Below, piece by piece: positions 10,234 to 19,147 of a DNA stretch of 64,000 nt (its first letter is position 1; every line of letters starts with the position of its first letter). The stretch is from the NCBI GenBank assembly GCA_900754605.1, contig CAAEDK010000002.1:29919-93918 (forward strand), read 5' to 3'. The notes under the pieces were generated by a model. That model had not been told where the DNA came from, did not search any database, and was given only the letters and a program-made list of their open reading frames with translations. Source of the DNA: an uncultured Oscillospiraceae bacterium. GTDB lineage: Bacteria > Bacillota_A > Clostridia > Oscillospirales > Oscillospiraceae. The position numbers were made by a program, and so were the translations under genes.

Positions 10234-10772
10234 CCTCTCGAATTGGCTCTCTTTCTGCGTGCCGCGTTCAGCGCACGGTTCTGTGCAAAGATTTCCTTCT
10301 GGCTCATTTTCTTTTGAGGGCCGTTCTTTGCGTTGCAGACGTTAATCAGCGTCATAAGCCGGTTCAAATGCCACTTCTGGCACTCAAAGGGGATCTGGTG
10401 GGAGAGCATCCAGTAGTAGATGATCTCCGCCGTGACGACCTCATTGGCCGACCGGCCCTTCCGGCCTTTGACAAAGGTGGTCGCCGTCATGGAATCGTCG
10501 ATGTAAGCGTCGACCATTTTCAGCATCTGGGGCGTAATGGCGGTGTAGACATCGGGGTCCACGTTCTGGGTCAATGTCATGCACCGGACATAGTCGATCC
10601 GCTCCTCCCGCGTCTTCGGCTTTCGGGAAAGGTAAGGCTTATGCCATTTTGATTCCCATTTTGAAAGGGAGACCAGAGAGTGTTCCAGCCGAAGCACCTG
10701 CTTCTTGGTCGTGATAAAACGGTCGTTCGCCTCGTCATACTGCTCGGTCTCCGGTATCACAAGTTCCAGCAT
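10230..10772 (-). CDS. Tail assembly chaperone-like protein
   Basis: 180 residues, helical and basic at the C-terminus. Its position between the 127-residue chaperone-like protein and the lysis/tape-measure genes fits the second tail assembly chaperone. It lies in the same frame as the upstream gene but behind two stops (TAA and TGA) and has its own start, so it is a separate cistron and not a frameshift product. Family assigned by position and general sequence character. Confidence 0.6.
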   Translation of the reverse strand: MLELVIPETEQYDEANDRFITTKKQVLRLEHSLVSLSKWESKWHKPYLSRKPKTREERIDYVRCMTLTQNVDPDVYTAITPQMLKMVDAYIDDSMTATTFVKGRKGRSANEVVTAEIIYYWMLSHQIPFECQKWHLNRLMTLINVCNAKNGPQKKMSQKEIFAQNRALNAARRKRANSRG

Positions 10773-10793
10773 CTCTGATCTCCCCAGTCAGCC

Positions 10794-11177
10794 TTATGCC
10801 CGAGGAGCCGGAGCCTTCTTGCCCTGGGGGACGATGCCGTTGATGAACCGGGCCGCCGCTTCCGCATCGGTGGCCAGCTCCATGAACAGATCGCTGTACG
10901 CCTCCGTCTGGGCGAACGCGTCCCGCAGCTCCTGGTTCTTGATAAAGCGCTTCCCGTCAGGGGACTTCTCACCATAGGCCCGCAGAATGATGTCCTTGAA
11001 GATGGCGATGATCTGCTTCCCATCCTGGGCCGCGACAATGCGGTTGATCATCTCCACCAGACCGCCGTCCACGGAGAGCTCCAGCTCGGTCACCTCGGCC
11101 TGGGTCAGATTGAAGTAGAAATCCTCCGTGCGGGAAACGCCGTTATAGTCGTTGTAAGTCCTTGTCAGCTTCAGCAT
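10794..11177 (-). CDS. Tail assembly chaperone (gpG-like)
   Basis: 127 residues starting MLKLTRTYNDYNG, with the FNLTQAEVTELEL segment and the ILRAYGEKSPDGKRFIK stretch seen in tail assembly chaperones that follow the major tail protein in Firmicutes siphophages. They keep the tape measure soluble during tail assembly. It is the first gene after a terminator at 11194-11237. Confidence 0.75.
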   Translation of the reverse strand: MLKLTRTYNDYNGVSRTEDFYFNLTQAEVTELELSVDGGLVEMINRIVAAQDGKQIIAIFKDIILRAYGEKSPDGKRFIKNQELRDAFAQTEAYSDLFMELATDAEAAARFINGIVPQGKKAPAPRA

Positions 11178-11193
11178 TGCAGTTTTCTCCTTT

Positions 11194-11237
11194 CAAAAAT
11201 AAAAGAAAGCGGAGCCCTCGGTGAAGAGAGCTCCGCC
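11194..11237 (-). terminator. Intrinsic terminator after the major tail protein
   Basis: Minus-strand stem GGCGGAGCTC / GGGCTCCGC with a short loop, followed by a T-rich run (TTTCTTTTATTTTT). It should reduce transcription of downstream tail genes relative to the abundant major tail protein. Confidence 0.8.
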
Positions 11238-11273
11238 TTGCGGATTCGTTGTCTGGATTTCAGTCCCCGTTTC

Positions 11274-12308
11274 TCAGGACTCCAGAGTCAGGCCGGTCAG
11301 AGTATAGATCTTGGTGACAGAGGAGCTGTCCTTGGTGGAGATTACCTTGACGCTCTGGGAATTGTTCTTGATGGGCAGAACAATGTTCTTGTCCTCATCC
11401 AGAGCCACAGCCCCCTTGGTGCCGCCCACCAGCTCCACGGTGGTGGTGGCGTCGGCCGGAGCGACGTCAAATTTCAGCGCCAGATAGTGCCCCTTCTGCT
11501 CAGAGGGATCGCTGCTGAACCCGGTATAGCCGGTCACATTCTTCAGGCTGCCGGTGATGGCGCTCTCGCCCACTACGACGTTGCTCTGAAGTTCGGAGAC
11601 CTTCTTGCCCAGCAGGGTGGCGGAGGGGCTCTCCGGGGCGACGGTCACTGTAACATCGTTCGCCAACAGCTTGATGACTTCCTCGGGCAGAGGCAGCCGG
11701 GGCTCCGTTTCCTCGGTGCCGTAGAGGATGTCCTCCAGCGCCTTCAGCTTGGCAGGGTCGGCCTTGGTGGAGGTGATGATCAGACGGGCAGTGGGCTTGA
11801 AGCCGGGTACGTCCACGGGAGTGGTCGTGACCTCCCAGCTGGGGTTGATGGGTTCAGGAGAGTCGTTGACAGTCTGATAGCCCCGCTCAGAGGGAGAGGC
11901 CAGACCGCCGTAGACCAGGTGCAGCTTATAGCCGTGGTCCTGACCGTCCACATCGTTGCCCAGCTTGGTGCGGTAGCTCAGGCCAAAGACCTTGCGGGTC
12001 TGCTGGCCGGCCATCACGCCGGGGGCGATCTCCGCGGAGCCGTCGCACTCCTCCCACTCGTCGGGGTAGGTGTAGCACTCAATGGTCAAACCGAAGTCCT
12101 CGGCGCCCACCAGCACCAGGTACTTGATGTTGTCGGCGTACATGTTGTTGGGCTCGGCGCCGGAGGGGCTCTCGTTAATGGCGGTGATGCCGCTCCAGGC
12201 TATACCCCTGTCGTAGACGCCGGTGGCGCTGATGGGGTAGAGGACGGCGTGATCGATGCCGGTTTCGTAGAAACGTTCCCCGATCTTGTCCCATACGAGT
12301 TTACTCAT
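11274..12308 (-). CDS. Major tail tube protein with C-terminal Ig-like extension
   Basis: 344 residues. The N-terminal two thirds (start MSKLVWDKIGERFYETG, then AEDFGLTIECYTYPDEWEE and a KVFGLSYRTKLGND strand) matches phi13-type major tail proteins that polymerise into the tail tube. The last ~115 residues are Ser/Thr/Val-rich beta sequence resembling an Ig-like or cadherin-like decoration domain. There is no sheath gene beside it, which supports a non-contractile tail. A terminator follows. Confidence 0.88.
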   Translation of the reverse strand: MSKLVWDKIGERFYETGIDHAVLYPISATGVYDRGIAWSGITAINESPSGAEPNNMYADNIKYLVLVGAEDFGLTIECYTYPDEWEECDGSAEIAPGVMAGQQTRKVFGLSYRTKLGNDVDGQDHGYKLHLVYGGLASPSERGYQTVNDSPEPINPSWEVTTTPVDVPGFKPTARLIITSTKADPAKLKALEDILYGTEETEPRLPLPEEVIKLLANDVTVTVAPESPSATLLGKKVSELQSNVVVGESAITGSLKNVTGYTGFSSDPSEQKGHYLALKFDVAPADATTTVELVGGTKGAVALDEDKNIVLPIKNNSQSVKVISTKDSSSVTKIYTLTGLTLES

Positions 12309-12324
12309 TTCGGATTTCCTCCTT

Positions 12325-12648
12325 TTAATAGTACAGGTTGAAGATGTCGTGGTTCAGATTGTCGGCCGTGAAATGACGGTCGTGGGCGCACATGGGCAGC
12401 ATGGCAAGGCGGTGGGGCAGATCGCTGTCCGGGTTCTTGTAGATGGCCGTCACCTGATACCGGTCCAGCAGCCGGTAGGGGGCGTTGTCAGCGTGGATGG
12501 CGCTGATTTCGCTTCGCTCGTAGACGATGCAGGGGTACTGGATTTCCTTGCTGGCCGGAGGCTGAAAATAAGCCCGGCACGCATCGCCGCGTTCCGGACA
12601 GCCAAGAATCCCGCACAGAAGGGTATGAAGTTGAATCCTGTCACCCAT
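12325..12648 (-). CDS. Tail terminator / head-tail joining protein
   Basis: 107 residues from ATG 12648, overlapping the preceding gene by 8 bases with a G-rich ribosome site. The pattern (YPCIVYERSEISAI, YQVTAIYKNPDSDLP) is typical of the tail terminator family that caps the tube before head joining. An upstream in-frame ATG at 12663 exists but lies deep in the previous gene. Confidence 0.7.
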   Translation of the reverse strand: MGDRIQLHTLLCGILGCPERGDACRAYFQPPASKEIQYPCIVYERSEISAIHADNAPYRLLDRYQVTAIYKNPDSDLPHRLAMLPMCAHDRHFTADNLNHDIFNLYY

Positions 12649-12955
12649 TGTAGAGCCCCCCAATCGTCAGGATCAGGCGGGGATATCCCACTTCGACCTT
12701 GGAAATCTTCCATTTCGCGCCCATGTACGCCACATACCGCATCTTGTGGAAGTTCTTCCTGGCGAACGGATCGGCGACTATGCTGATCTCATTCGCGATA
12801 TTGATGTCGTCGTTCAGGGTCTCCCCAGACTGAAGCTGGCGTGTATTCCGAGTCAAATCGCCATAGTACGGATACTCAACGATCTTCTCTTCATACACGC
12901 CAGGGGCAGTCTCAACGGTATCAGCATAGCCTACCGATCCATAAAATTTCGCCAT
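12641..12955 (-). CDS. Head-tail connector / tail completion-like protein
   Basis: 104 residues of mostly beta structure (KWKISKVEVGYPRLILTIGG at the end), placed between the capsid and the tail terminator where head-closure and connector proteins lie. Assigned by position and general sequence pattern. Confidence 0.6.
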   Translation of the reverse strand: MAKFYGSVGYADTVETAPGVYEEKIVEYPYYGDLTRNTRQLQSGETLNDDINIANEISIVADPFARKNFHKMRYVAYMGAKWKISKVEVGYPRLILTIGGLYNG

Positions 12956-12969
12956 TTTGAAGCTTCTCC

Positions 12970-14874
12970 TCAGGGAGTGCCGGCGCTGGAACCACCGCCG
13001 GAGCTGGCGGCCACAGGCTCCTCCAGCGCGATGGCGGAGTAGACGCGGGTCAGCGCGCCGGACAGGCGGGTCTCGATCAGGTACTTCTGCTGGTTGAAGT
13101 CGATGTCAAACTGGTCAAACCGGGTGATCTCGCCGCCCTTGGTGGAGCCCACGGTATAGTCGGCCAGGTTGACAAAGAGGCCCAGCAGCTTGTGCTTGGC
13201 GCCCTCGTCGTCCATACGGACCAAGCCCTCGAACTGCTCGGCAGTATAGAGCTCGCCGATGTTCAGGGCGGCGGCCAGGTCGGCCTTGGAGTTGTAGATG
13301 CGGCGGCCGTTCATGTCCCGGGCCAGCAGCATCACGTTCACCAGATGAGGCGTGCAGAAGAAATCAGGGGTGCCGGTGCCCTTGTACTTCTCCCGGGCAT
13401 AGAGAGCGGCGGTGATGATGGCCTCGGAGTAGATGTAATTCTCGCCGAAGCTCATATCGGTCTTGCTACCGTTGAGCTCGGCGCGGGCGGCCTCAATATC
13501 CACGTCGTAGTGGATGGTGTAGAGGTCGTTGTCGTTCCAGATGGAACGGATGTGGTCCTCGGAGATCTTCATCTCGTCGTCCGCTTCGCGGCCGTCGCCC
13601 ACCATGATGGCGGTAGCCACCTCTTCGTTGAGGTTCTCCCGCATCACGGCATACTGGTACTCCACTACATCGAAATCAGTGATGTCGACAATGTCGTCCC
13701 GGTGCAGGGCGTCGGTGCGGTACACCGTCTGAGGGTCAGTGGTCCGGGTGATGACGTTCATGTTGCCGGACAGAGTCTTGCGCTTGCCCTTCTGATAGCC
13801 GTGGGCCCGGATGGAGTCCTTGCGGGTGTCCATCTGGCGGGTACGAATACGGCTGATGGGGCTCTTGTGGACCTTCTGCATGACGGCAGTCACCCAGCCC
13901 TGGTCGCGGGTAACGCGCTCAGGCGCGCCGGGGCGCAGGTCCTTGAAGTCCGGGAACAGGCTCTCGATATTGTCGATGCCGTGCTTGAGCTCGTTCTGCT
14001 CAGCGTAGATCTTCAGAGCGGTCTGAAGGCTGCCCACGCTGTTGCTCTTGGCCAGAGCAAGAATGTCAGCGCGGTCGGAGTGGCTCAGAACGGTGTCCTG
14101 AGTGTCTTCGTTCTCGAAAACATTGTGCTTCATGGTCTTGTTTCCTCCCTTGGTTTTGTCAGATTTCTTGTCGGGGTCGTCGTCATCGTCGTCGCCCCCG
14201 TCCCCCTTGCCCTTCTGGGAATCCAATTCCTCCATGGCCGCGCCGATCAGGGCATACATGACCGTTCTCTGCTCCTCGGTCATGCTGTCCACCACGTCCT
14301 GGACGGTCTTCTCATTCTCAGGCTTCTCCTCTTTTCCGTCGTCCTTAGGCTTGTCCTCTTTCTTGCCATCCCCAGAGCCGGCCTTATGAACAAGAGGGGG
14401 CTTCTCGTCGGGGCGGAACAGGGAAATGGGCTCGTAGGCGGACAGGATCATCTCCTGCTCGCCGCCTTCGCCGTGGGCCATATCCACAAAGTCAATAAAG
14501 GCGCCGGGATTTGCCCCGGCGACCACCAGGCTGACCTCCCGGATGACGCCATGCGTCACATCCTTGCTGGGGGTCTGCTTCAGCCCATTGGCGTAAATGG
14601 ACAGGGACGCGATGTCCCCATGCTGGACCAGCATCTTAGCCGCCTTGCCGGCGTCGGTCTCGTTGAATGTGCAGTAGGCGTAAACGCCGTCCTTCCGGTT
14701 CTCCAAAAGGGCGTGGCCCAGGATGTTGCCAGGTTCGTCGTGCTGGTGGTTCCAAACCAGGGGAACCGTCTTCCCGTCGCAATCCTCGAATGCGTTATGG
14801 CGGATGGTTCGTCCGTCCGCGCAGACAAGGTCGTTCCGGGTCGCCCAGCCACTAAAGTCATACTTCAGGTTCAT
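12970..14874 (-). CDS. Prohead protease - major capsid protein fusion
   Basis: 634 residues. Residues 1-~150 are an HK97 (U35-type) prohead protease: the His motif region VPLVWNHQHDEPG, the Ser region DIASLSIYANG and the REVSLVVAGANPGAF strand. Residues ~150-247 form an acidic Lys/Glu/Asp-rich linker acting as delta/scaffold. Residues ~250-634 form an HK97-fold major capsid protein. An internal Met at codon 248 (14133) has a strong GGGAGG site 10 bases upstream, so free capsid subunits could also be made. It overlaps the portal gene by 17 bases. Confidence 0.9.
   Translation of the reverse strand: MNLKYDFSGWATRNDLVCADGRTIRHNAFEDCDGKTVPLVWNHQHDEPGNILGHALLENRKDGVYAYCTFNETDAGKAAKMLVQHGDIASLSIYANGLKQTPSKDVTHGVIREVSLVVAGANPGAFIDFVDMAHGEGGEQEMILSAYEPISLFRPDEKPPLVHKAGSGDGKKEDKPKDDGKEEKPENEKTVQDVVDSMTEEQRTVMYALIGAAMEELDSQKGKGDGGDDDDDDPDKKSDKTKGGNKTMKHNVFENEDTQDTVLSHSDRADILALAKSNSVGSLQTALKIYAEQNELKHGIDNIESLFPDFKDLRPGAPERVTRDQGWVTAVMQKVHKSPISRIRTRQMDTRKDSIRAHGYQKGKRKTLSGNMNVITRTTDPQTVYRTDALHRDDIVDITDFDVVEYQYAVMRENLNEEVATAIMVGDGREADDEMKISEDHIRSIWNDNDLYTIHYDVDIEAARAELNGSKTDMSFGENYIYSEAIITAALYAREKYKGTGTPDFFCTPHLVNVMLLARDMNGRRIYNSKADLAAALNIGELYTAEQFEGLVRMDDEGAKHKLLGLFVNLADYTVGSTKGGEITRFDQFDIDFNQQKYLIETRLSGALTRVYSAIALEEPVAASSGGGSSAGTP
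14133..14149 (-). promoter_or_regulatory. Internal ribosome binding site within the protease-capsid gene
   Basis: GGGAGG followed by AAACAAGACC and ATG, in frame at codon 248, exactly where the acidic linker ends and the capsid domain begins. The spacing is ideal for independent initiation of the capsid part. Confidence 0.6.
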
Positions 14875-16114
14875 TTTGAACGTTTCCTCCTTCAGATGTT
14901 GATGGTGGCTGATTGCCCTCCTCTTTCGGGGCGCTTAAGTTGCTGTTTCGGAGCTCGTCCGCCTTGGGGTCCTTCGACGGCTTCATGCCGATCTTCTGCC
15001 GGATCTCATTGGAGGTCATGATCTCGTTGCGGGTCATCTTGTCGGCAATTTCGGCAATATCGTTGATGGGCACCAGCCGGAACGGGTCTCTGAAGAAGAG
15101 GATCGACTGCTTCTGTGACCGAGCAGTTTTGGTGAGGAATTTCCTCTTCATTTCGTCAACAATGGCTGATAGGATCGGTTCAATCGTCCGGTTGTCGTAA
15201 TTCAGCTTCGTCCGGTCATCGGCAGTCCCGTCCAAAATCCCCTGCGTGATCCCCAACTGGCTGTAAAGCATGCTCGTCAGGTATTCAATCTGGGACATCA
15301 GATTGTTGTCGATGGGCCGGTTCAGCTGGACCACGTGTTCCGTGCCGTCGGTGTAAGCGACGCCATACTTGGAGCCGGACAACTGTTCCTCGATATCTTT
15401 ACGGCGTTTTTCCGCCTGTTGACGCCTCGCTTCCGTCTTGATGACGTAGGGCAGCTGAATAATCAGGTTGAGTTTTCCGGAACCGCTCTGCTCGTCGATT
15501 GCGTCCAAAATATTGAGTTTTCGGATCAACCGCTGCATGGTGGAGTTGGGCTCATTCATCACCGCGAAAAACGGGTTCTCAATGATGGCGACCCCACTCT
15601 TCGGCAGGATGACATCCTGCTTCTCGCCCCGGTTCTCGTTGTAGACCCGGACCTTGACGTGCTTGGGATACCACTCCACGATTTTCCCGGTACGCATCGT
15701 TTCGATCTTGAACGAGCCGGTCTCCGGGTCGAGGTCGGTATCCGTGGGCACGATGGCCACGCATCCCTCGTCCAGCATGGACATGACCACGTCCTGGATA
15801 AAGGCCCGCCCGGTCTGGTCCAGATTTGCCTCCAAAGTCAAACAGCCGTTCAAACTTGAATTGATCACCTCTGTAAACCGGCCGTCGTCATCCAGGCGGA
15901 CATGCTGAATCCCAATCGACGCCGCGTCCAGCGCGATCCGGTTGTAGACGGAGGTAATGATGGAGCGCTCGTTTCCCCGGCTGAAAATGGGCCGGTCCGG
16001 GCGGTAGGAGTAGCTGGGGCCAAGGGAATGGCTGTACTTGAAAAACTCATTGCCTAAAAAAGCGTTCCAGGCGTGTTTCAGCCTGGAACCAACTGACATT
16101 TCCACTTTTCTCAC
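14858..16114 (-). CDS. Portal protein (HK97 type)
   Basis: 418 residues. Forms the dodecameric ring through which DNA enters and leaves the head. Recognised by the N-terminal VYNRIALDAASI segment, the EWYPKHVKVRVYN wing strands, the clip/stem region, YSQLGITQGILDGTAD, and the C-terminal MTRNEIMTSNEIRQKIGM motif with its NEIR helix. Followed by the protease-capsid fusion and preceded by a tagged membrane protein. Confidence 0.92.
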   Translation of the reverse strand: MRKVEMSVGSRLKHAWNAFLGNEFFKYSHSLGPSYSYRPDRPIFSRGNERSIITSVYNRIALDAASIGIQHVRLDDDGRFTEVINSSLNGCLTLEANLDQTGRAFIQDVVMSMLDEGCVAIVPTDTDLDPETGSFKIETMRTGKIVEWYPKHVKVRVYNENRGEKQDVILPKSGVAIIENPFFAVMNEPNSTMQRLIRKLNILDAIDEQSGSGKLNLIIQLPYVIKTEARRQQAEKRRKDIEEQLSGSKYGVAYTDGTEHVVQLNRPIDNNLMSQIEYLTSMLYSQLGITQGILDGTADDRTKLNYDNRTIEPILSAIVDEMKRKFLTKTARSQKQSILFFRDPFRLVPINDIAEIADKMTRNEIMTSNEIRQKIGMKPSKDPKADELRNSNLSAPKEEGNQPPSTSEGGNVQNEPEV

Positions 16115-16117
16115 CTC

Positions 16118-16612
16118 CTACGACAGCAGATCGGCGTACATCTTCTTGAGCAGCTCGTCGTTCTGCTTCATCAAGGCCGCGAAGTCGTAAGCCGGAGGAG
16201 GCTTTGCCGCGGATGCCTGCTTTGTGGCCGAGGCAACGGTTTTTACCGCCTGCTGAACGCCGCCGCCCGGAGACGGCCCGGGAGTCCGAAGCTGGCTGAC
16301 CGGCGTTGAGAAGACGGAGGCGCTCTTTTGAAGCTGCTCCACGGCCCGCTTTCCCTGCTCTGCCTTTGCGGCAAGCTCCGCCGCCTTTTTCGCCCCGTGC
16401 CGTTTTACCAGATAAGCGGTAAGAACGATTCCTGCGGCTGCCGCCGCTCCCACGGCCGCTTTTCCGGCTGCGGGCAGCTTCTTCCGCTCGGGTCCATCCT
16501 CACCGCCGTACCGTTTCCGGCCCTGGGACGTCAAGCTTCCATCCTTCTGCTGAAATCTCCGCACGCCCCATTTCATCCCACGGATGCCGTAGTGCTGCAA
16601 AACATCTGACAA
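16118..16612 (-). CDS. KWGVR-tagged membrane protein beside the portal
   Basis: 164 residues. Residues 7-18 are HYGIRGMKWGVR, followed by RRFQQKDGSLT. The same tag begins three neighbouring proteins. A single hydrophobic helix (Ala/Gly-rich, about 48-68) follows, then a Pro/Gly-rich linker and a C-terminal amphipathic helix. Its position between terminase and portal suggests a virion-associated or packaged protein. Enzymatic role not recognised. First gene after the terminator at 16678-16712. Confidence 0.8.
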   Translation of the reverse strand: MSDVLQHYGIRGMKWGVRRFQQKDGSLTSQGRKRYGGEDGPERKKLPAAGKAAVGAAAAAGIVLTAYLVKRHGAKKAAELAAKAEQGKRAVEQLQKSASVFSTPVSQLRTPGPSPGGGVQQAVKTVASATKQASAAKPPPAYDFAALMKQNDELLKKMYADLLS

Positions 16613-16677
16613 TCGCGGTCACCTCCTATCTGTGATAAAATTTGTAACAACCGTCCCGTGTGTATCTAATTTAGGTC

Positions 16678-16712
16678 AAAAAAAAACCACAGACCCGGTT
16701 AAGAGTCTGTGG
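16678..16712 (-). terminator. Strong intrinsic terminator upstream of the 16.1 kb gene
   Basis: Minus-strand stem CCACAGAC / GTCTGTGG followed by nine T residues. It separates the terminase/tagged-protein unit from the portal-capsid unit. Confidence 0.9.
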
Positions 16713-16791
16713 TGAGGCGTTTCGCCGCTTTGACAGGGCGAATGCCATTGTGCAAAAGAATGTCGAGAAAAATAGGAGTCAACGCCATCAT
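16699..16791 (-). CDS. 30-residue peptide, possible small gene
   Basis: ATG at 16791 with GAGGGA upstream; the product begins MMALTPIFLDILL and ends inside the terminator stem. Short, with no family recognised. It could be a real small peptide or chance. Confidence 0.3.
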   Translation of the reverse strand: MMALTPIFLDILLHNGIRPVKAAKRLTTDS

Positions 16792-16804
16792 TGTCCCTCT
16801 CTTC

Positions 16805-17359
16805 TCAATGGGCATAGTAGGCCCGCAGCTTTCTGTTCTCGCTGATGGCCTTTCCAGCGAGCAAAGCGTTCACGATTGTTCCGCCCACTGCGATAGCTGA
16901 GCCCGCAAGTTGTGCCGTCCGCTGGTCTTCCATCCCTTTGGATAAGAGTGAACTTACCGCATAGGAACCAACTACTATGGCCGTTTCCGCTAAATAAGCA
17001 GTTCGGGTATTCCCGGTAATGGTCTTGCCGCGCTGATAAAGTTTCTTGCCTTCATCCGCTAACTTGTCGGTCTTCAGTTTACCATAGGCGTCTTCCATCC
17101 GACGTTTTTCGGTTTTGACGGCCCGATTAGCGTCCTTGACCTGCTGCCGGGTAGCCTGTCCGGATTTATGGGCGGCTTTCGTTTCTGCCGCTTTTGATTT
17201 GGCACGTTCATAGTCCGATTCGGCTTTGCGATAGCGCTCCAGTCCTTTTCGGGTATAGGAACCGTCATAGTTCTGATAACGCCTGACGCCCCATTTCATG
17301 CCCTTGACTCCATAATGGGCAAGGCAATCCTGGGGAGAAGGTTTATAATAGGGCTTCAT
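16805..17359 (-). CDS. KWGVR-tagged protein with two C-terminal membrane helices
   Basis: 184 residues. The tag HYGVKGMKWGVR is at residues 15-26, followed by RRYQNYDGSYTRKGLERY. A Lys/Ala/Glu-rich helical region follows, then two hydrophobic segments (about 120-140 and 148-170). It lies between terminase large subunit and portal. Its leader is an A9-G9 homopolymer pair ending 6 bases before ATG, which would make its ribosome site variable by slippage. Function unknown. Confidence 0.8.
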   Translation of the reverse strand: MKPYYKPSPQDCLAHYGVKGMKWGVRRYQNYDGSYTRKGLERYRKAESDYERAKSKAAETKAAHKSGQATRQQVKDANRAVKTEKRRMEDAYGKLKTDKLADEGKKLYQRGKTITGNTRTAYLAETAIVVGSYAVSSLLSKGMEDQRTAQLAGSAIAVGGTIVNALLAGKAISENRKLRAYYAH

Positions 17360-17362
17360 AAG

Positions 17363-17380
17363 TACCCCCCCCCTTTTTTT
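17363..17380 (-). repeat. A9-G9 homopolymer leader
   Basis: Minus-strand run of nine A then nine G, followed by TACTT and the ATG at 17359. The G-run is the only ribosome-site-like sequence. A similar A8-G8 run precedes the plus-strand gene at 62016. Confidence 0.8.
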
Positions 17381-19129
17381 TTACTCAAATGCTTCTGGGT
17401 TGTGTTTATAGGCGACGTAGGCGTCCATCATGGCCGCCACCGCGTCGATCTTCTGGTCAGACCGCTTTTTCAGCAGCTTACGGTTGCCGTTGGTGTCCTC
17501 CATCGTGATGCAGTTGCCCATAGAGAAGGTGATTAAGTCCTCGTCAAAGAGCAGCATCCGCTCTCCGGCCAGCTTCTTCAGCTCGCCCAGGGGGACGGAT
17601 TCCGTTCTCGCCCCCTGCCGGACCACCTCGACCCCAAACGGGCCGTTCTCATTGACCCACCGCTCCACAAATTCCTTGGCGTTGTAGGGGTCATATCCAA
17701 AGCAGCGCACATCGTAGCCGCAGTTGATGACATAGTCGTCCAGATCCTCATAGACCTGCATCATGTCGAGAACTGTCCCCTCCATGACGATCAGGCTGCC
17801 CTCTGCCATAAAGTCCTCGTACTTAACCCGCATGGCGGCGGGGAGCTTATGGAGTGTCACCGATGTGATGTAGTTGCGCGACTTAACGCCAAAGGAACCA
17901 TCCCGAAGAGGGAACAGGAACGTAAAGGAGCAGAAGTCATCGCCCTGGGAGAGATCGGCGCCCATGGAGCAGGGCATCTGCCAAAACCGCTGCCGGCGGT
18001 GGGGCAAAGTCTCCTCGTAGGTGAAGTAGTAGGTGTACCCCTCCATAGGAAGGCCGAACCGCTTGGCCAGCATATCATTCCGTGTGGCGGGGGCGGTTTC
18101 CGCCCGGTCCACATCCTTCTGATAGGTCTCATAGGTGACGGTCTTTCCCAGATTCGGGTTGGCCTTAGGCCACATATCGGGGTAGGCCACCTCCTCAACA
18201 GAGTCCAGCTTGTACCACCAGATGGAAACATGCTCCTGCGGAGGGCCAATGCCTTGGAGAATGTTCATCAGCTCCATTTTGATGGTATCGCCGGCGCCGT
18301 TACGAACCGTGCCCTCGGAACTGGTCGCTATAATAAGGTAGTCGTCCAGCTTGGAGGCGCCCTGCTCCACCGCGCCGATGACATCCTCCCGGGCGTCGGC
18401 GGAGGACAGCCACTCGTCCACGGTGGCCACTTTGCAGCGCAGGCCCTGGAGCTTGTCCACCGACATGGGGCGGATCTCAATCAGGGAGCCCGAGATAAAA
18501 TTCTCAATACCCTTCTTGGTAGAGGCCAGCTTCACCCGATTGGCCCGGGACCCGGTGGTGTTCTGCAAAGACCCCTCAGTCATGAACTGGAAGACGGGGC
18601 CTCTGGCCCGGGTGATGGCGGTCTTGATGGGGTTGATGATCTCCTCGGCCTGCTTCATGGTGGGGGCCGTGGTGATCTGATGGGTGGTGGAGCCGTCCAC
18701 AACACAGAAGTATGCCTGAATGCAGGAATCGTAAAGCGACTTCGCCGCGCCTCTCCCCACGATCAGGTACTGCTTTTTGGTCAGCCGCTGCTTGATCCGC
18801 TTGGTCACATAGCGTCCGCCTCTGCCGTCCGGATTGGGTACATAGACAGAGCGGTCGTCGAAATAGTACCAGCCGAACACCTGTTCCCCCCAAAGCTTGA
18901 AGGTATCCAGGAGATGCAGGTCGGAACCGTCGGTCAGGGTCAGCTCGTTCTCGCAGAACTCGATCCAGCCCTCCACCGCCCTGTCATCATAGTAGTAACT
19001 GGGCGACTCGATCAGCCGGTCAATCCGGTACATCTCCATGGCAACTTCCTTGCAGACCGGAATATCGCCGCGGATGACCGCATCGCGGAATGCGCCGTAG
19101 TAACGGGGGACGGCGGTGTTGGATAACAT
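17381..19129 (-). CDS. terL: Terminase large subunit
   Basis: 582 residues. ATPase-nuclease that packages DNA into the prohead. The ATPase has Walker A VGRGAAKS (K130) and Walker B VATVDEW (D238). The nuclease domain has GADLSQGDD, FGYDPYNA and KIDAVAAMMDA acidic motifs. Coupling motif candidates (IIATSSEG) lie between them. It is separated from the small subunit by HNH, SH3-like, connector-like and two tagged-protein genes. Confidence 0.95.
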   Translation of the reverse strand: MLSNTAVPRYYGAFRDAVIRGDIPVCKEVAMEMYRIDRLIESPSYYYDDRAVEGWIEFCENELTLTDGSDLHLLDTFKLWGEQVFGWYYFDDRSVYVPNPDGRGGRYVTKRIKQRLTKKQYLIVGRGAAKSLYDSCIQAYFCVVDGSTTHQITTAPTMKQAEEIINPIKTAITRARGPVFQFMTEGSLQNTTGSRANRVKLASTKKGIENFISGSLIEIRPMSVDKLQGLRCKVATVDEWLSSADAREDVIGAVEQGASKLDDYLIIATSSEGTVRNGAGDTIKMELMNILQGIGPPQEHVSIWWYKLDSVEEVAYPDMWPKANPNLGKTVTYETYQKDVDRAETAPATRNDMLAKRFGLPMEGYTYYFTYEETLPHRRQRFWQMPCSMGADLSQGDDFCSFTFLFPLRDGSFGVKSRNYITSVTLHKLPAAMRVKYEDFMAEGSLIVMEGTVLDMMQVYEDLDDYVINCGYDVRCFGYDPYNAKEFVERWVNENGPFGVEVVRQGARTESVPLGELKKLAGERMLLFDEDLITFSMGNCITMEDTNGNRKLLKKRSDQKIDAVAAMMDAYVAYKHNPEAFE

Positions 19130-19147
19130 CGGTTCACCAGCCTCCCG

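Noticed and set aside
10757..11038. Possible programmed frameshift joining the two tail chaperones.
   Set aside because: The two genes are in the same frame separated by TAA and TGA, so a -1 shift cannot join them; the overlapping frame is a shadow.
13192..15021. 609-residue plus-strand frame opposite the capsid gene.
   Set aside because: Val/Gly/His/Leu-rich shadow of a strongly supported capsid-protease gene.
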